Assembly: GCA_938016235.1 (NCBI GenBank) | Contig: CALLPU010000425.1 | Location: 1 to 19,486 of the forward strand | Length of the DNA stretch: 19,486 nucleotides | Direction of reading: 5' to 3' | From: an uncultured Granulosicoccus sp. | Lineage (GTDB): Bacteria; Pseudomonadota; Gammaproteobacteria; Granulosicoccales; Granulosicoccaceae | Part shown: positions 1 through 7,496 of the stretch, one piece after another | Numbering within the stretch: position 1 is the first letter of the stretch | Layout: each line of letters opens with the position of its first letter | Notes under the pieces: model-generated | What the model saw: only the letters and a program-made list of their open reading frames with translations | Database searches by the model: none | Told to the model about the DNA's origin: nothing | Program-made: the position numbers and the translations under genes

Positions 1-1514
1 CGACCATTACCAAATGCAACAGCCTCTTTAATATTGGGATAAAACTTAAGTTTGTTTTCAAGGTACTTGGGTGGAAACAAACTGCCATCGGTCAATTTGC
101 CCACATCTTTGGCGCGATCAATTATGCGTAAATGACCCGAAGCATCCAGAAATCCAGCATCACCTGTATGCACCCAGCCGTCAGTGGTCTTCGTTGATTC
201 TGTGGCTTCGTCATTCTTAAAGTAGCCTGTAAACACGCCAGGCGATTTATACATGACCTCACCGTTATCAGTGATTTTTAAATCAACGTCGATGCAGGCG
301 GTACCCACTGAATCCGCTCTAATTTCGCCGTCAGGCTGTGCCGTGATGTAAACACTCGCCTCGGTTTGTCCGTACAGCTGTTTCAGATTGATGCCTAAAG
401 AACGATAAAATCTGAAGATATCCGGCCCTATCGCCTCACCGGCTGTATACGCAACCCGCACTTTGGACATGCCCAACCGGTTTTTCAGCGGACCGTAGAC
501 GCACCAGTCACCTATTCTATAATGCAGGCGTGCCAGCGCTGAGACCGACTCCCCGTTCAGCACAGCTTCACCATGGGCTTTGGCCACTTTGATGAAATGG
601 TTGAACATCGCACGTTTGGGTCTGGATGCGTCCTCCATGGCAACCGTGATGGTGGTCAGCAAGGTCTCGAACACACGAGGAGGTGCAAAAAAGTACGTTG
701 GTGCTATCTCGCGCCTGTCTGCGGTAATGGTGTCCAGACTTTCCGGACAGCAAACACAATAACCGGCTGTCAGAGATTGACCGTAGCTGAATACATGATC
801 GCCTACCCAGGCCAGCGGCAAGTAGGCGATGGTTTCCTCAGTATGATCGAGGTTGTCGAACGCATTGGCGTTGATCGAGGTGATGATCAGATTGTTATGC
901 GACAGCATCACGCCTTTGGGTCGACCCGTAGTGCCCGAGGTGTACAACATGACGCACAGTTCGTCACTGACGAGCTTGTCGATACCCATTCGCCACTCCA
1001 CGCTCTTGTGGCGATCACGTTCAACGGTTTGTCGACCTCGCTTTTGAACGTCTTCTATCGCCAGGATAAATTCAGGATCGTAGTCTCGTAAACCCCGGGA
1101 TTCGTCGTAGAACAGTTTTTCCAGCAATGGCAATTGCGATTGCACGGAAAGAACCTTGTCGATCTGCTCCTGATCCTGGCAAATGGCAAACTTCACACCG
1201 GCATGTTCGAGCACATACACCATTTCTTCGGCGACGGCATCCGCGTACATGGGAACTGGAATGGCACCCACAGACTGGATAGCTGAAAATGCCCAGTAGA
1301 GGCGTGGCCGGTTGGCACCAATGATGGCCACCTTGTCTCCAGGCTGCAAACCCAGCTCCTGCAGACCCATGGCAAAAGCCTGCACTTCATTGCATACGTC
1401 AGCCCAGCTCCACTCGCGCCAGATTCCGAGATCCTTGTGTCGCATAGCCACGCGATTGGCATGCACTTCTGCATTTTTCAGCAAATAATGTGGCAGGCTA
1501 GGCAGCGTTTGCAT
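1..1514 (-). CDS. AMP-forming long-chain acyl-CoA synthetase (partial, C-terminus outside window)
   Basis: ANL-superfamily enzyme that would activate a carboxylic acid, probably a long-chain fatty acid, to acyl-AMP and then acyl-CoA in the cytoplasm. About 504 residues are visible. The AMP-binding loop TSGTTGRPKG lies near residues 192-201, followed by an aromatic-rich substrate region, the A5 motif QLYGQTEAS, and the A7/A8 region with GWVHTGDAGFLD and IDRAKDVGKL. The frame is open to the left edge, so the extreme C-terminus with the catalytic lysine is missing. I chose the ATG at 1514 (MQTLPSLPHY); the frame reaches the serS stop 33 bases upstream and the best Shine-Dalgarno-like run (GAGGA) is about 16 bases away, so the start is not strongly supported by a ribosome site. 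It follows serS closely and is probably cotranscribed. From memory, the GKL-DG-LF-PKY-ENKLKF C-terminal pattern is typical of synthetases found beside Liv-type ABC transporter genes. Exact substrate unknown. Confidence 0.9.
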   Translation of the reverse strand, partial: MQTLPSLPHYLLKNAEVHANRVAMRHKDLGIWREWSWADVCNEVQAFAMGLQELGLQPGDKVAIIGANRPRLYWAFSAIQSVGAIPVPMYADAVAEEMVYVLEHAGVKFAICQDQEQIDKVLSVQSQLPLLEKLFYDESRGLRDYDPEFILAIEDVQKRGRQTVERDRHKSVEWRMGIDKLVSDELCVMLYTSGTTGRPKGVMLSHNNLIITSINANAFDNLDHTEETIAYLPLAWVGDHVFSYGQSLTAGYCVCCPESLDTITADRREIAPTYFFAPPRVFETLLTTITVAMEDASRPKRAMFNHFIKVAKAHGEAVLNGESVSALARLHYRIGDWCVYGPLKNRLGMSKVRVAYTAGEAIGPDIFRFYRSLGINLKQLYGQTEASVYITAQPDGEIRADSVGTACIDVDLKITDNGEVMYKSPGVFTGYFKNDEATESTKTTDGWVHTGDAGFLDASGHLRIIDRAKDVGKLTDGSLFPPKYLENKLKFYPNIKEAVAFGNG

Positions 1515-1547
1515 GGATGACAGGTGGTGATCCTCAACTATGGACGC

Positions 1548-2864
1548 TCAAGGTAACAGTACCGCGCGCACATTTCCAATGTAAGGTTGCAGAGCCTCGG
1601 GCACCTCGATGCTGCCATCTTCCTGTTGATAGTTCTCGAGAATGGCAATCAGCGTTCTACCTACGGCTAAACCTGACCCGTTGAGCGTGTGCAGAAGTTC
1701 TGTTTTGCGAGTCGTTGGATCGCGAAAACGCGCCTGCATTCGACGCGCCTGAAAGTCCGTGCAGTTGCTGCACGAAGAAATCTCGCGATACGTGTTTTGG
1801 GCCGGCAGCCAGACCTCCAGATCATACGTTTTTGCTGCAGCGAATCCGATGTCGCCACCACACAAGGACACCACCCGGTAAGGCAGCTCCAGTTTCTTCA
1901 GGATGGCTTCGGCGTGCCCTGTCATCTGTTCAAGCGCCGCAAAGGATTCGTCCGGGTGAACGATTTGCACCATCTCGACTTTTTCAAACTGATGTTGCCG
2001 GATCAGCCCACGAGTATCTCGCCCATAGGACCCAGCTTCTGATCGAAAACAGGGACTGTGGCAGGTGTAGCGAATGGGTAGCTCAGCAGCATCAACGATA
2101 GTATCGCGAACCGTATTGGTAACCGGCACTTCAGAGGTCGGTATCAGGTAATAATCGCTACCAGCCGCTCCTGCCTCAGCCTGCGTCTGAGCATCTCCCC
2201 AGACGAGTCGGAAAAGATCCTCCTCAAACTTCGGTAGTTGCCCTGTCCCTTTGAGCGTATCAGCGTTCACCACATACGGAACATTGATTTCCGTATACCC
2301 ATGCTCTCGAGTATGCGTATCCAGCATGAGCTGGATCAACGCCCTGTGCAGCATGGCAAGCTCGCCACGCAGTACAGAGAATCGTGAGCCAGTCAGCTTC
2401 GTTGCTGTTTCAAAATCCAGCGATGCCCTGCGCGCGCCAAGATCAACATGATCCAGCGGTGTGTAGTTGAATTGCCGTGGAGTCCCTACTTTGCGAATCT
2501 CGACATTGTCATTTTCATCACGCCCAGCCGGAACACTGGCATCCACCATATTGGGGAGCGTCAACAGGATATCGTCCAGTGCGCTCTGAACCTCCGCCAG
2601 GCTTGCCTTAGCGGTATCCAGTTCATCACCCATACGAGTCGTTTCAGCCAGCAGAGGGGCTATATCTTCACCTCGGGACTTTGCCTGACCGATCGACTTG
2701 GCCCGTGCATTGCGATCAGCCTGAAGTTGCTCGGTTTGCTGCTGCAGCTGTTTACGCTGCGTATCAAGCGCGGTGAGTGCTTCGTGATCAAACGAATAAT
2801 TTCGGATGCCCAATCGCTCAATAACGTGCGGCAAATCGTTTCGTAGGAGTTTAGGGTCGAGCAT
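1548..2864 (-). CDS. serS: Seryl-tRNA synthetase
   Basis: Class II aminoacyl-tRNA synthetase charging tRNA-Ser (and tRNA-Sec where present) with serine; a cytoplasmic homodimer. The 438-residue product is close to the usual 425-430. Residues about 27-100 form the two-helix antiparallel coiled coil, rich in Gln, Glu, Lys and Arg, that contacts the long variable arm of tRNA-Ser. The catalytic core shows the serine-site TSE (243-245), motif 2 with FRSEAG (273-278), the GLIRQHQFEKVE segment, and motif 3 NGSGLAVGRTL (395-405). A short Ala/Gln/Glu-rich stretch (about 225-236) precedes the TSE loop. The ATG start gives the classical MLDPKLLR N-terminus. No strong Shine-Dalgarno is seen; GAGG lies 12 bases upstream. 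A 163-base gap separates it from crcB. Confidence 0.98.
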   Translation of the reverse strand: MLDPKLLRNDLPHVIERLGIRNYSFDHEALTALDTQRKQLQQQTEQLQADRNARAKSIGQAKSRGEDIAPLLAETTRMGDELDTAKASLAEVQSALDDILLTLPNMVDASVPAGRDENDNVEIRKVGTPRQFNYTPLDHVDLGARRASLDFETATKLTGSRFSVLRGELAMLHRALIQLMLDTHTREHGYTEINVPYVVNADTLKGTGQLPKFEEDLFRLVWGDAQTQAEAGAAGSDYYLIPTSEVPVTNTVRDTIVDAAELPIRYTCHSPCFRSEAGSYGRDTRGLIRQHQFEKVEMVQIVHPDESFAALEQMTGHAEAILKKLELPYRVVSLCGGDIGFAAAKTYDLEVWLPAQNTYREISSCSNCTDFQARRMQARFRDPTTRKTELLHTLNGSGLAVGRTLIAILENYQQEDGSIEVPEALQPYIGNVRAVLLP

Positions 2865-3027
2865 GCTTCGATAGAGCCTCGGAATTGAGTCAATTGATGG
2901 TTTCAGAACACCCTTGTCCGCTAACTTGCTGCCTGGTGATCAGACACTGCAAGCAGCGGGCAGACGACTATCAGCGAGTAAAGACGCAGCGCGCAGCCAG
3001 TGTGGGTTGCAGTATATCAGCGCACAG

Positions 3028-3411
3028 TCAGGGAATTAAGCGCACAAGCCAGGCTCCGCTCAGTACAGCTACCAGTGAGCCTGTTACATTCAGCACGATG
3101 TTCACCATTGCCCACTGAAAATCGCCGGCTTCGGCAAGTCTCAGCGTTTCCACCGAGAACGCAGAGAACGTGGTGAATCCTCCCAGAAAGCCCACTATCA
3201 GTAGCAATTGCAACGGCGTACCAAAGAGCCCCTTTTGCCAGAACCAGGTAGTCAAGCCACCGGCGAGCAACGCTCCAAAGACATTGACAGAGAGTGTTGC
3301 GTACGGAAAGCGCTGCACTTGACCGGCAAGCGCAAGGCTTACCGAATATCGCAGGCACGCACCGCCGGCACCACCGGCGGCAACCCACAGGAAGTTGATA
3401 TAGGTGCTCAT
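3028..3411 (-). CDS. crcB: Fluoride channel CrcB/Fluc
   Basis: Small inner-membrane protein of the Fluc family, a dual-topology dimer that lets fluoride leave the cell. From the ATG at 3411 the product is 127 residues, normal for the family. It has four hydrophobic segments and the family landmarks GGAGGACLRY (13-22), the pore Asn in TLSVNVFG (39-46), and GFLGGFTTFSAF (74-85), which contains the phenylalanine-box and central Na+ site region. A GTG two codons upstream (3417) is an alternative start. Neither start has a clear Shine-Dalgarno. It is divergent from the DUF4124 gene with under 60 bases between, leaving no room for a full fluoride riboswitch. It lies upstream of serS on the same strand; whether the two share a transcript is unclear. 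Confidence 0.96.
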   Translation of the reverse strand: MSTYINFLWVAAGGAGGACLRYSVSLALAGQVQRFPYATLSVNVFGALLAGGLTTWFWQKGLFGTPLQLLLIVGFLGGFTTFSAFSVETLRLAEAGDFQWAMVNIVLNVTGSLVAVLSGAWLVRLIP

Positions 3412-3434
3412 AGGCACTGACTTTGCATTTAACA

Positions 3435-3462
3435 GGTATAGAAGACTCTAGCTCACTGTCAG
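3435..3462 (-). promoter_or_regulatory. Possible sigma70 promoter for crcB
   Basis: On the minus strand CTGACA (3462-3457) is followed after 16 bases by TATACC (3440-3435). The -35 matches consensus at five of six positions and the -10 at four. Transcription would start near 3428, giving a leader of about 17 bases before the ATG at 3411. Found by eye only. Confidence 0.35.
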
Positions 3463-3468
3463 CCGATT

Positions 3469-4041
3469 ATGATTCGTCAATCCAGCCTGTTTCTGTTGCT
3501 CGCCTTTACGACAGCCAGCTTTGCGCAACCGCTCTACAAGTGGGCTGAGAAAGACGGATCGATTACGTTTTCGCCCACTCGCCCGCCTGATGGTATAGCG
3601 TTCGAGAAAATTGAGCCTCAATCCCAAGCCGGAGCTCTGTCAGCTGACACAGCCGCCAGTGAGGATGCCCCACAGCCCGTCGCTGCCATGGCAGCGCCCG
3701 CCAAGAGCGTGGTTGCGCCACGGGTTGCCAGCCAGAAAATCGATAGAAACGAACCGTCCATGATGATCAGCCGCTCAGCCGATGGCGGCCTGGAAAATCC
3801 TGCGACCGGCGTGGCCACTTCGGCCACTCCAGTCAAACTGGATGCCAGACAGGTAACAGATTCGCAGCAAGTTGCATCCATTGCTGCCAGAAACAAGCAG
3901 AGCCGTTGTCAGGACCTGCAAAAGCGGGTTGTGTCACTGGAAAGACGATTAAAATCGCGCCTGACGCCCGAGGACATGGATAACACGGTGATACATATGG
4001 CTCGCTACCAGCGCAGTTTCGATCAGCACTGCGAGCAGTAA
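3469..4041 (+). CDS. Secreted DUF4124 domain protein
   Basis: A 190-residue exported protein of unknown function. Residues 1-19 form a signal peptide: MIRQ, then a Leu/Phe/Ala core, with probable cleavage after ASFA. The DUF4124 domain follows directly (about 22-60) with LYKWAEKDGSITFSPTRPPDG, matching the family pattern Y-W-D-G-x-x-x-[YF]-[ST]-x-x-x-P. Residues 65-140 are low-complexity and Ala/Ser/Pro/Val-rich, probably a flexible periplasmic linker. The C-terminal 45 residues (RCQDLQKRVVSLERRL onward) look helical and contain two cysteines that might form a disulfide. DUF4124 proteins are common in Gammaproteobacteria and typically periplasmic or envelope-associated, with no established reaction. 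The gene stands alone on this strand, and its last 19 bases overlap the 3' end of the DUF1249 gene. Confidence 0.88.
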   Translation: MIRQSSLFLLLAFTTASFAQPLYKWAEKDGSITFSPTRPPDGIAFEKIEPQSQAGALSADTAASEDAPQPVAAMAAPAKSVVAPRVASQKIDRNEPSMMISRSADGGLENPATGVATSATPVKLDARQVTDSQQVASIAARNKQSRCQDLQKRVVSLERRLKSRLTPEDMDNTVIHMARYQRSFDQHCEQ

Positions 4042-4508
4042 ACTGCAGGCTCTTTCAGCGCAACACCCTTATCGGCAAAACAATGGCCCTGGCGAATACA
4101 GTAGCTCAGCCATTTATTCAGGAAACGATTTAATCGCCGACCTTCCTCCAGGTCGCGCGTGCGACGCACCTCGATCCTCCCCTCCGGCATCAAGCCACTC
4201 ATGACCTCACACGACCTTGCATCGTGATACAGGCGGATAGCGAGATCAGGCTCTTTTTGACTTCTGCCGCGGGCGGAATGTTCGGAAAAACGGTAGGTCA
4301 GGTTAAACGTTGATGTATATCGGCTGTGCGACAGAACGCTGAGCTCCAGCGGCATGGCCCCGGACGCATGGGACACAAAATGCCCCTGATGCATGGATTT
4401 CAGCTCCGGTACCAATAACCTTATCAGCACATAGTTCTGTTCATAGAGTTCCATCAACGTGGCGAACCGGTCGGTGGTCTTTGGTCGATGAAGTAGCGCG
4501 TTGTACAT
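4023..4508 (-). CDS. DUF1249 (YqiB-like) protein
   Basis: A 161-residue cytoplasmic protein of the DUF1249/YqiB family; function not established. Compared from memory with E. coli YqiB it shares the order MELYEQNYVLIRLLVPEL, a SRYTSTFNLTYRF segment, the strongly conserved DLAIRLYHDARSCEV block, and a C-terminal NRFLNKWLSYCIRQGH matching the family's NQFLADWLRYCLAHG. The product is a little longer than YqiB at both ends, with a C-terminal extension ending in CSQC. The ATG at 4508 is the first in frame; a second at residue 19 (MELYEQ) would cut off sequence partly present in the family. No ribosome site fits the first ATG: AGGG is only two bases away. The gene converges with the DUF4124 gene and diverges from infA. 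Confidence 0.85.
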   Translation of the reverse strand: MYNALLHRPKTTDRFATLMELYEQNYVLIRLLVPELKSMHQGHFVSHASGAMPLELSVLSHSRYTSTFNLTYRFSEHSARGRSQKEPDLAIRLYHDARSCEVMSGLMPEGRIEVRRTRDLEEGRRLNRFLNKWLSYCIRQGHCFADKGVALKEPAVYCSQC

Positions 4509-4514
4509 GACCCT

Positions 4515-4543
4515 ATTATGGTGGCCGCGGCCAGTCAGTTCAA
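4515..4543 (-). promoter_or_regulatory. Probable sigma70 promoter for the DUF1249 gene
   Basis: On the minus strand TTGAAC (4543-4538) and CATAAT (4520-4515) are separated by 17 bases. With usual spacing the +1 base would fall at or next to the A of the ATG at 4508, implying a leaderless or nearly leaderless message. Found by eye only. Confidence 0.45.
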
Positions 4544-4758
4544 ACGAAATGTTGCGCTACAGGTACCGTGACCGCCATGCAGAATTTTGACGCGTATGGC
4601 AATTACGGCAAATGATGCAAGGCATAACCAGGGTACGGATCCGAAGAATTGGCGGCCGGTTATTCGAAACCAGACTCTTGATCATTGAAATAACGGTAAA
4701 TTGACGCCACTATCACCCGTCCAGGTCGAAAAGTTCACGGGTAATGCGTTACCGCTAC

Positions 4759-4786
4759 TTGCGATGACTGGCATAATAGTGATAAT
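4759..4786 (+). promoter_or_regulatory. Candidate sigma70 promoter for infA
   Basis: TTGCGA (4759-4764) is followed after 16 bases by GATAAT (4781-4786). An overlapping alternative -10, CATAAT (4772-4777), has only a weak -35 upstream. Either would give an infA leader of roughly 40-55 bases. Found by eye only. Confidence 0.35.
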
Positions 4787-4832
4787 GGCGCCGGAGCGCC
4801 GATACCCTGACTACAGGCTAACAAGAGATTTA

Positions 4833-5051
4833 ATGGCTAAAGAAGAACCCATAGAGATGGAGGGCGTGGTTGTTGACACCCTTCCCAACACGATGTTCCG
4901 AGTAGAACTGGAAAACGGGCATGTTGTTACTGCTCACATTTCAGGCAAGATGCGCAAGCATTACATTCGAATACTCACCGGTGACAAGGTCACTGTTCAA
5001 ATGACCCCCTACGATCTGAGTAAGGGTCGAATCACGTACCGTAGTCGTTGA
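4833..5051 (+). CDS. infA: Translation initiation factor IF-1
   Basis: A 72-residue product, the standard IF-1 length, forming a single S1-like OB-fold that binds the 30S A site and works with IF-2 and IF-3 at initiation. The sequence begins MAKEEPIEMEGVVVDTLPN and carries the conserved MFRVELENGH, VTAHISGKMRKHYIRIL and GDKVTVQMTPYDLSKGRI blocks. The open frame continues upstream to 4701, but homology and the usual N-terminus fix the start at the ATG at 4833. An AAGAGA stretch about six bases upstream can serve as ribosome site. It is monocistronic here and converges with clpA, as in many Gammaproteobacteria. The aat and ate genes, which often sit nearby, are not in the window. Confidence 0.98.
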   Translation: MAKEEPIEMEGVVVDTLPNTMFRVELENGHVVTAHISGKMRKHYIRILTGDKVTVQMTPYDLSKGRITYRSR

Positions 5052-5066
5052 TCGCACGGTCAGGGG

Positions 5067-5095
5067 GTTGCTGCGCAATACGTTAACGCAGCAAC
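5067..5095 (+). terminator. Hairpin downstream of infA
   Basis: Perfect nine-base inverted repeat GTTGCTGCG (5067-5075) and CGCAGCAAC (5087-5095) with an 11-base loop. It lies 15 bases after the infA stop and, on the other strand, beyond the clpA stop. No T-run follows on either strand, so it is not a textbook intrinsic terminator; it may stabilise 3' ends or pause polymerase in this convergent junction. Confidence 0.5.
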
Positions 5096-5105
5096 TGCCC
5101 TCGCA

Positions 5106-5129
5106 GGAAGCGACTATACCGTCGCTTCC
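5106..5129 (+). terminator. Hairpin overlapping the clpA stop codon, probable infA/clpA terminator
   Basis: Perfect nine-base inverted repeat GGAAGCGAC (5106-5114) and GTCGCTTCC (5121-5129) with a six-base loop. On the plus strand it is followed by a moderately T-rich run (TTGTTCTCCTT), fitting an imperfect intrinsic terminator for infA. On the minus strand the hairpin contains the last codons and stop of clpA. Confidence 0.55.
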
Positions 5130-7390
5130 TTGTTCTCCTTGCTCTCAAATTCAAAAGCAAGGTCGCCTTTTTCATCGAGAATCACGTTCACTCGTCCGCC
5201 TCGGCTAAGCTTTCCGAACAGTATCTCGTCAGCCAGATGCTTCTTCACGTTCTCGCTGATCAGTCTCGACATCGGTCGGGCTCCCATTCGGGAATCGAAT
5301 CCATGCTCTGCGAGCCATGCCTTCGCCTCATCATTAAAGTCGATTGATACATTCTTCTCTTCCAGTTGCGCCTCAAGCTCGATAATGAACTTGTCAACGA
5401 CGTTGAGAATAATGCTCTTGTCAAGCGGCTTGAACTGAATGATAGCGTCGAGTCTATTGCGGAATTCAGGCGTAAACAGTTTGTTGACCGCCTCATTACC
5501 GTCGGTGCTGTGATCCTGTTGTGTAAAGCCCATTGTGGTGCGTGAGATAGACTCAGCGCCTGCATTGGTAGTCATGATCAGGATAATGTTTCGGAAATCT
5601 GCCTTGCGGCCATTGTTATCCGTGAGCGTTCCATGGTCCATCACCTGCAACAGCAGATTGAAGACATCCGGGTGCGCTTTCTCAACCTCATCCAGCAGCA
5701 CGACCGCGTGCGGGTTCTGAATTACGGAGTCGGTCAGCAATCCTCCCTGGTCAAACCCGACGTAGCCCGGAGGTGCGCCGATCAGCCTGGACACGGTGTG
5801 CCGCTCCATGTACTCAGACATGTCGAACCGGATAAGCTCTATGCCCATGATCTTGGCCAACTGCTTGGTGACTTCTGTCTTTCCAACCCCGGTTGGGCCG
5901 GCAAACATGAAACTGCCGATAGGCTTGTCCTGAGGCCCCAATCCCGAGCGGGACATCTTGATGGCTGCACCCAGCGCATCGATAGCCTCATCCTGGCCAA
6001 ACACCAGCATGCGAAGATCTCGGGCAAGCGTTTTGAGTTTGTCCATATCCGTTGAAGAAACGCTTTTCTCCGGAATGCGGGCGATCTTTGCCACAATGGC
6101 TTCGATGTCCTTGACGGTTATCTGTTTCTTGCCTTTGCTGGTCACGCCTTTCACACGGTGATTAGCGCCGGCCTCATCAATGACGTCAATCGCCTTGTCT
6201 GGCAAAAATCGATCGTTGATATAACGCCCAGACAGTTCGGCAGCCGTTTTCAGCGCATTGTTAGAGTATTTGACCTCGTGGAATTCCTCGTAGCGGGATT
6301 TCAACCCCTTGAGAATTTCAAAGGTTTGATCCACCGAGGGTTCCACCACATCGATCTTCTGAAAGCGACGAGACAGGGCCCGGTCTTTTTCAAAGATACC
6401 CCGGTATTCCTGATACGTGGTAGAGCCGATGCATTTCAGCTCACCGGTAGCCAGCATTGGCTTGATCAGGTTCGACGCATCCATGACACCACCCGACGCT
6501 GCACCGGCACCGATGATGGTGTGTATTTCATCAATAAACAGGATTGCACCGGGTTCTTTCTTGAGCTGATTGAGAATACCTTTCAGACGCTTTTCGAAAT
6601 CACCTCGATATTTGGTTCCGGCAACCAGAGCGCCGAGATCCAGAGAGTAGATAGTGGCTTCGGAGAGCACTTCAGGCACTTCCCCATCCACAATTTTCTT
6701 GGCAAGGCCTTCCGCGATGGCGGTTTTACCCACACCCGCCTCTCCCACCAGCAACGGGTTGTTTTTTCGCCGGCGGCAAAGAACCTGGGATGCTCGTTCG
6801 ACCTCATGATCTCGACCGATCAGCGGATCAATTTCGCCTGCCAGGGCTTTGTTGTTCAGGTTGGTTGCGAACTTGTCCAATGGCTTGGCATCGCTTTCGC
6901 CTTCTTCAGCGCCATACTCTGCGCTGTTTTCCTCAGACTCTTCAGGCTCGTCCTGAGAGTTCTTGGCGATGCCATGCGAGATGTAGTTGACGACATCCAG
7001 CCTGGTAATGTTCTGCTTGTTCAACAGGTAGACGGTTTGCGAATCCTGCTCGCCGAAAATGGCCACGAGTACGTTGGCACCTGTCACCTCTTTTTTTCCA
7101 GAGCTCTGCACATGGAAAACAGCACGTTGCAGTACGCGCTGAAAGCCCAGGGTTGGCTGGGTTTCCCGCGTATCATTTTCGTCGAGCAACGGGGTGTTCT
7201 CGTCAACGAAGCTGTCAAGCTCGTCGCGCAGGGTTTCCAGATCACCACCACAGGCACGCAGCACCTGTGCGGCAGTCGGGTTGTCGATAAGGGCGAGCAG
7301 CAGATGCTCAACCGTCATGAACTCGAATCGACGGGCACGCGCTTCTTTAAACGCGTTGTTGAGGGTGAATTCCAGCTCTTTACTAAGCAT
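5114..7390 (-). CDS. clpA: ATP-dependent Clp protease ATP-binding subunit ClpA
   Basis: Hexameric AAA+ unfoldase that feeds substrates to ClpP. The 758 residues equal the length of E. coli ClpA. Order: N-domain of two Clp-N repeats (about 1-142), an acidic linker (about 146-168), first AAA+ module with Walker A GEAGVGKT (216-223) and Walker B LFIDE (284-288), second module with Walker A GPTGVGKT (498-505), pore loop GYVG (542-545) and Walker B VVLLDE (563-568), and a C-terminal small domain. The ClpP-docking loop carries MGF (620-622) where E. coli has IGL, within the usual hydrophobic-Gly-hydrophobic pattern. It lies 106 bases downstream of clpS and is probably cotranscribed. The start ATG gives the classical MLSKELE; no strong Shine-Dalgarno is visible. 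clpP itself is not in the window. Confidence 0.98.
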   Translation of the reverse strand: MLSKELEFTLNNAFKEARARRFEFMTVEHLLLALIDNPTAAQVLRACGGDLETLRDELDSFVDENTPLLDENDTRETQPTLGFQRVLQRAVFHVQSSGKKEVTGANVLVAIFGEQDSQTVYLLNKQNITRLDVVNYISHGIAKNSQDEPEESEENSAEYGAEEGESDAKPLDKFATNLNNKALAGEIDPLIGRDHEVERASQVLCRRRKNNPLLVGEAGVGKTAIAEGLAKKIVDGEVPEVLSEATIYSLDLGALVAGTKYRGDFEKRLKGILNQLKKEPGAILFIDEIHTIIGAGAASGGVMDASNLIKPMLATGELKCIGSTTYQEYRGIFEKDRALSRRFQKIDVVEPSVDQTFEILKGLKSRYEEFHEVKYSNNALKTAAELSGRYINDRFLPDKAIDVIDEAGANHRVKGVTSKGKKQITVKDIEAIVAKIARIPEKSVSSTDMDKLKTLARDLRMLVFGQDEAIDALGAAIKMSRSGLGPQDKPIGSFMFAGPTGVGKTEVTKQLAKIMGIELIRFDMSEYMERHTVSRLIGAPPGYVGFDQGGLLTDSVIQNPHAVVLLDEVEKAHPDVFNLLLQVMDHGTLTDNNGRKADFRNIILIMTTNAGAESISRTTMGFTQQDHSTDGNEAVNKLFTPEFRNRLDAIIQFKPLDKSIILNVVDKFIIELEAQLEEKNVSIDFNDEAKAWLAEHGFDSRMGARPMSRLISENVKKHLADEILFGKLSRGGRVNVILDEKGDLAFEFESKENKEATV

Positions 7391-7427
7391 TGTTTGATCG
7401 TCCGCTCATGAAACTTCGATACGCTGC

Positions 7428-7443
7428 GGGGAAATGGTTCCCC
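7428..7443 (-). other. Intercistronic hairpin between clpS and clpA
   Basis: A 16-base element with a perfect six-base stem (GGGGAA / TTCCCC) and a four-base loop, inside the 106-base clpS-clpA spacer and about 37 bases before the clpA start. No T-run follows, so it is unlikely to be a terminator. It could set the relative yield of the two proteins by affecting mRNA stability or processing; that is inference. Confidence 0.4.
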
Positions 7444-7496
7444 AAGAGCTTGAATGACTCTGTACAGCAGGGGTTACAAGACCTAACCACCATTTA

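Larger units (their letters stand above)
4509..4832. other. Intergenic region between divergent DUF1249 gene and infA
   Basis: This 324-base stretch separates two divergent genes. I find no credible gene in it; the upstream in-frame extension of infA from 4701 is not conserved IF-1 sequence. It holds the candidate promoter of the DUF1249 gene at its left end and that of infA at its right end. No tRNA gene or riboswitch could be recognised. Confidence 0.6.

Noticed and set aside
573..1091. Open frames on both strands within the acyl-CoA synthetase
   Set aside because: The continuous minus-strand frame from 1514 to the left edge carries all the ANL motifs. The others are shadows, including 1193-1474 on the same strand in another frame.
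3412..3468. Fluoride riboswitch ahead of crcB
   Set aside because: Fewer than 60 bases separate crcB from the divergent gene, and I could not form the fluoride aptamer pseudoknot in them.
4701..4832. N-terminal extension of infA by 44 codons
   Set aside because: IF-1 is almost always 72 residues starting MAKE; the extra sequence covers the likely promoter region and resembles nothing in the family.
6158..7411. A 417-codon open frame on the plus strand opposite clpA
   Set aside because: It lies entirely antisense to a full-length, highly conserved ClpA, its translation shows no recognisable domain, and long antisense frames are common opposite genes with this codon bias.
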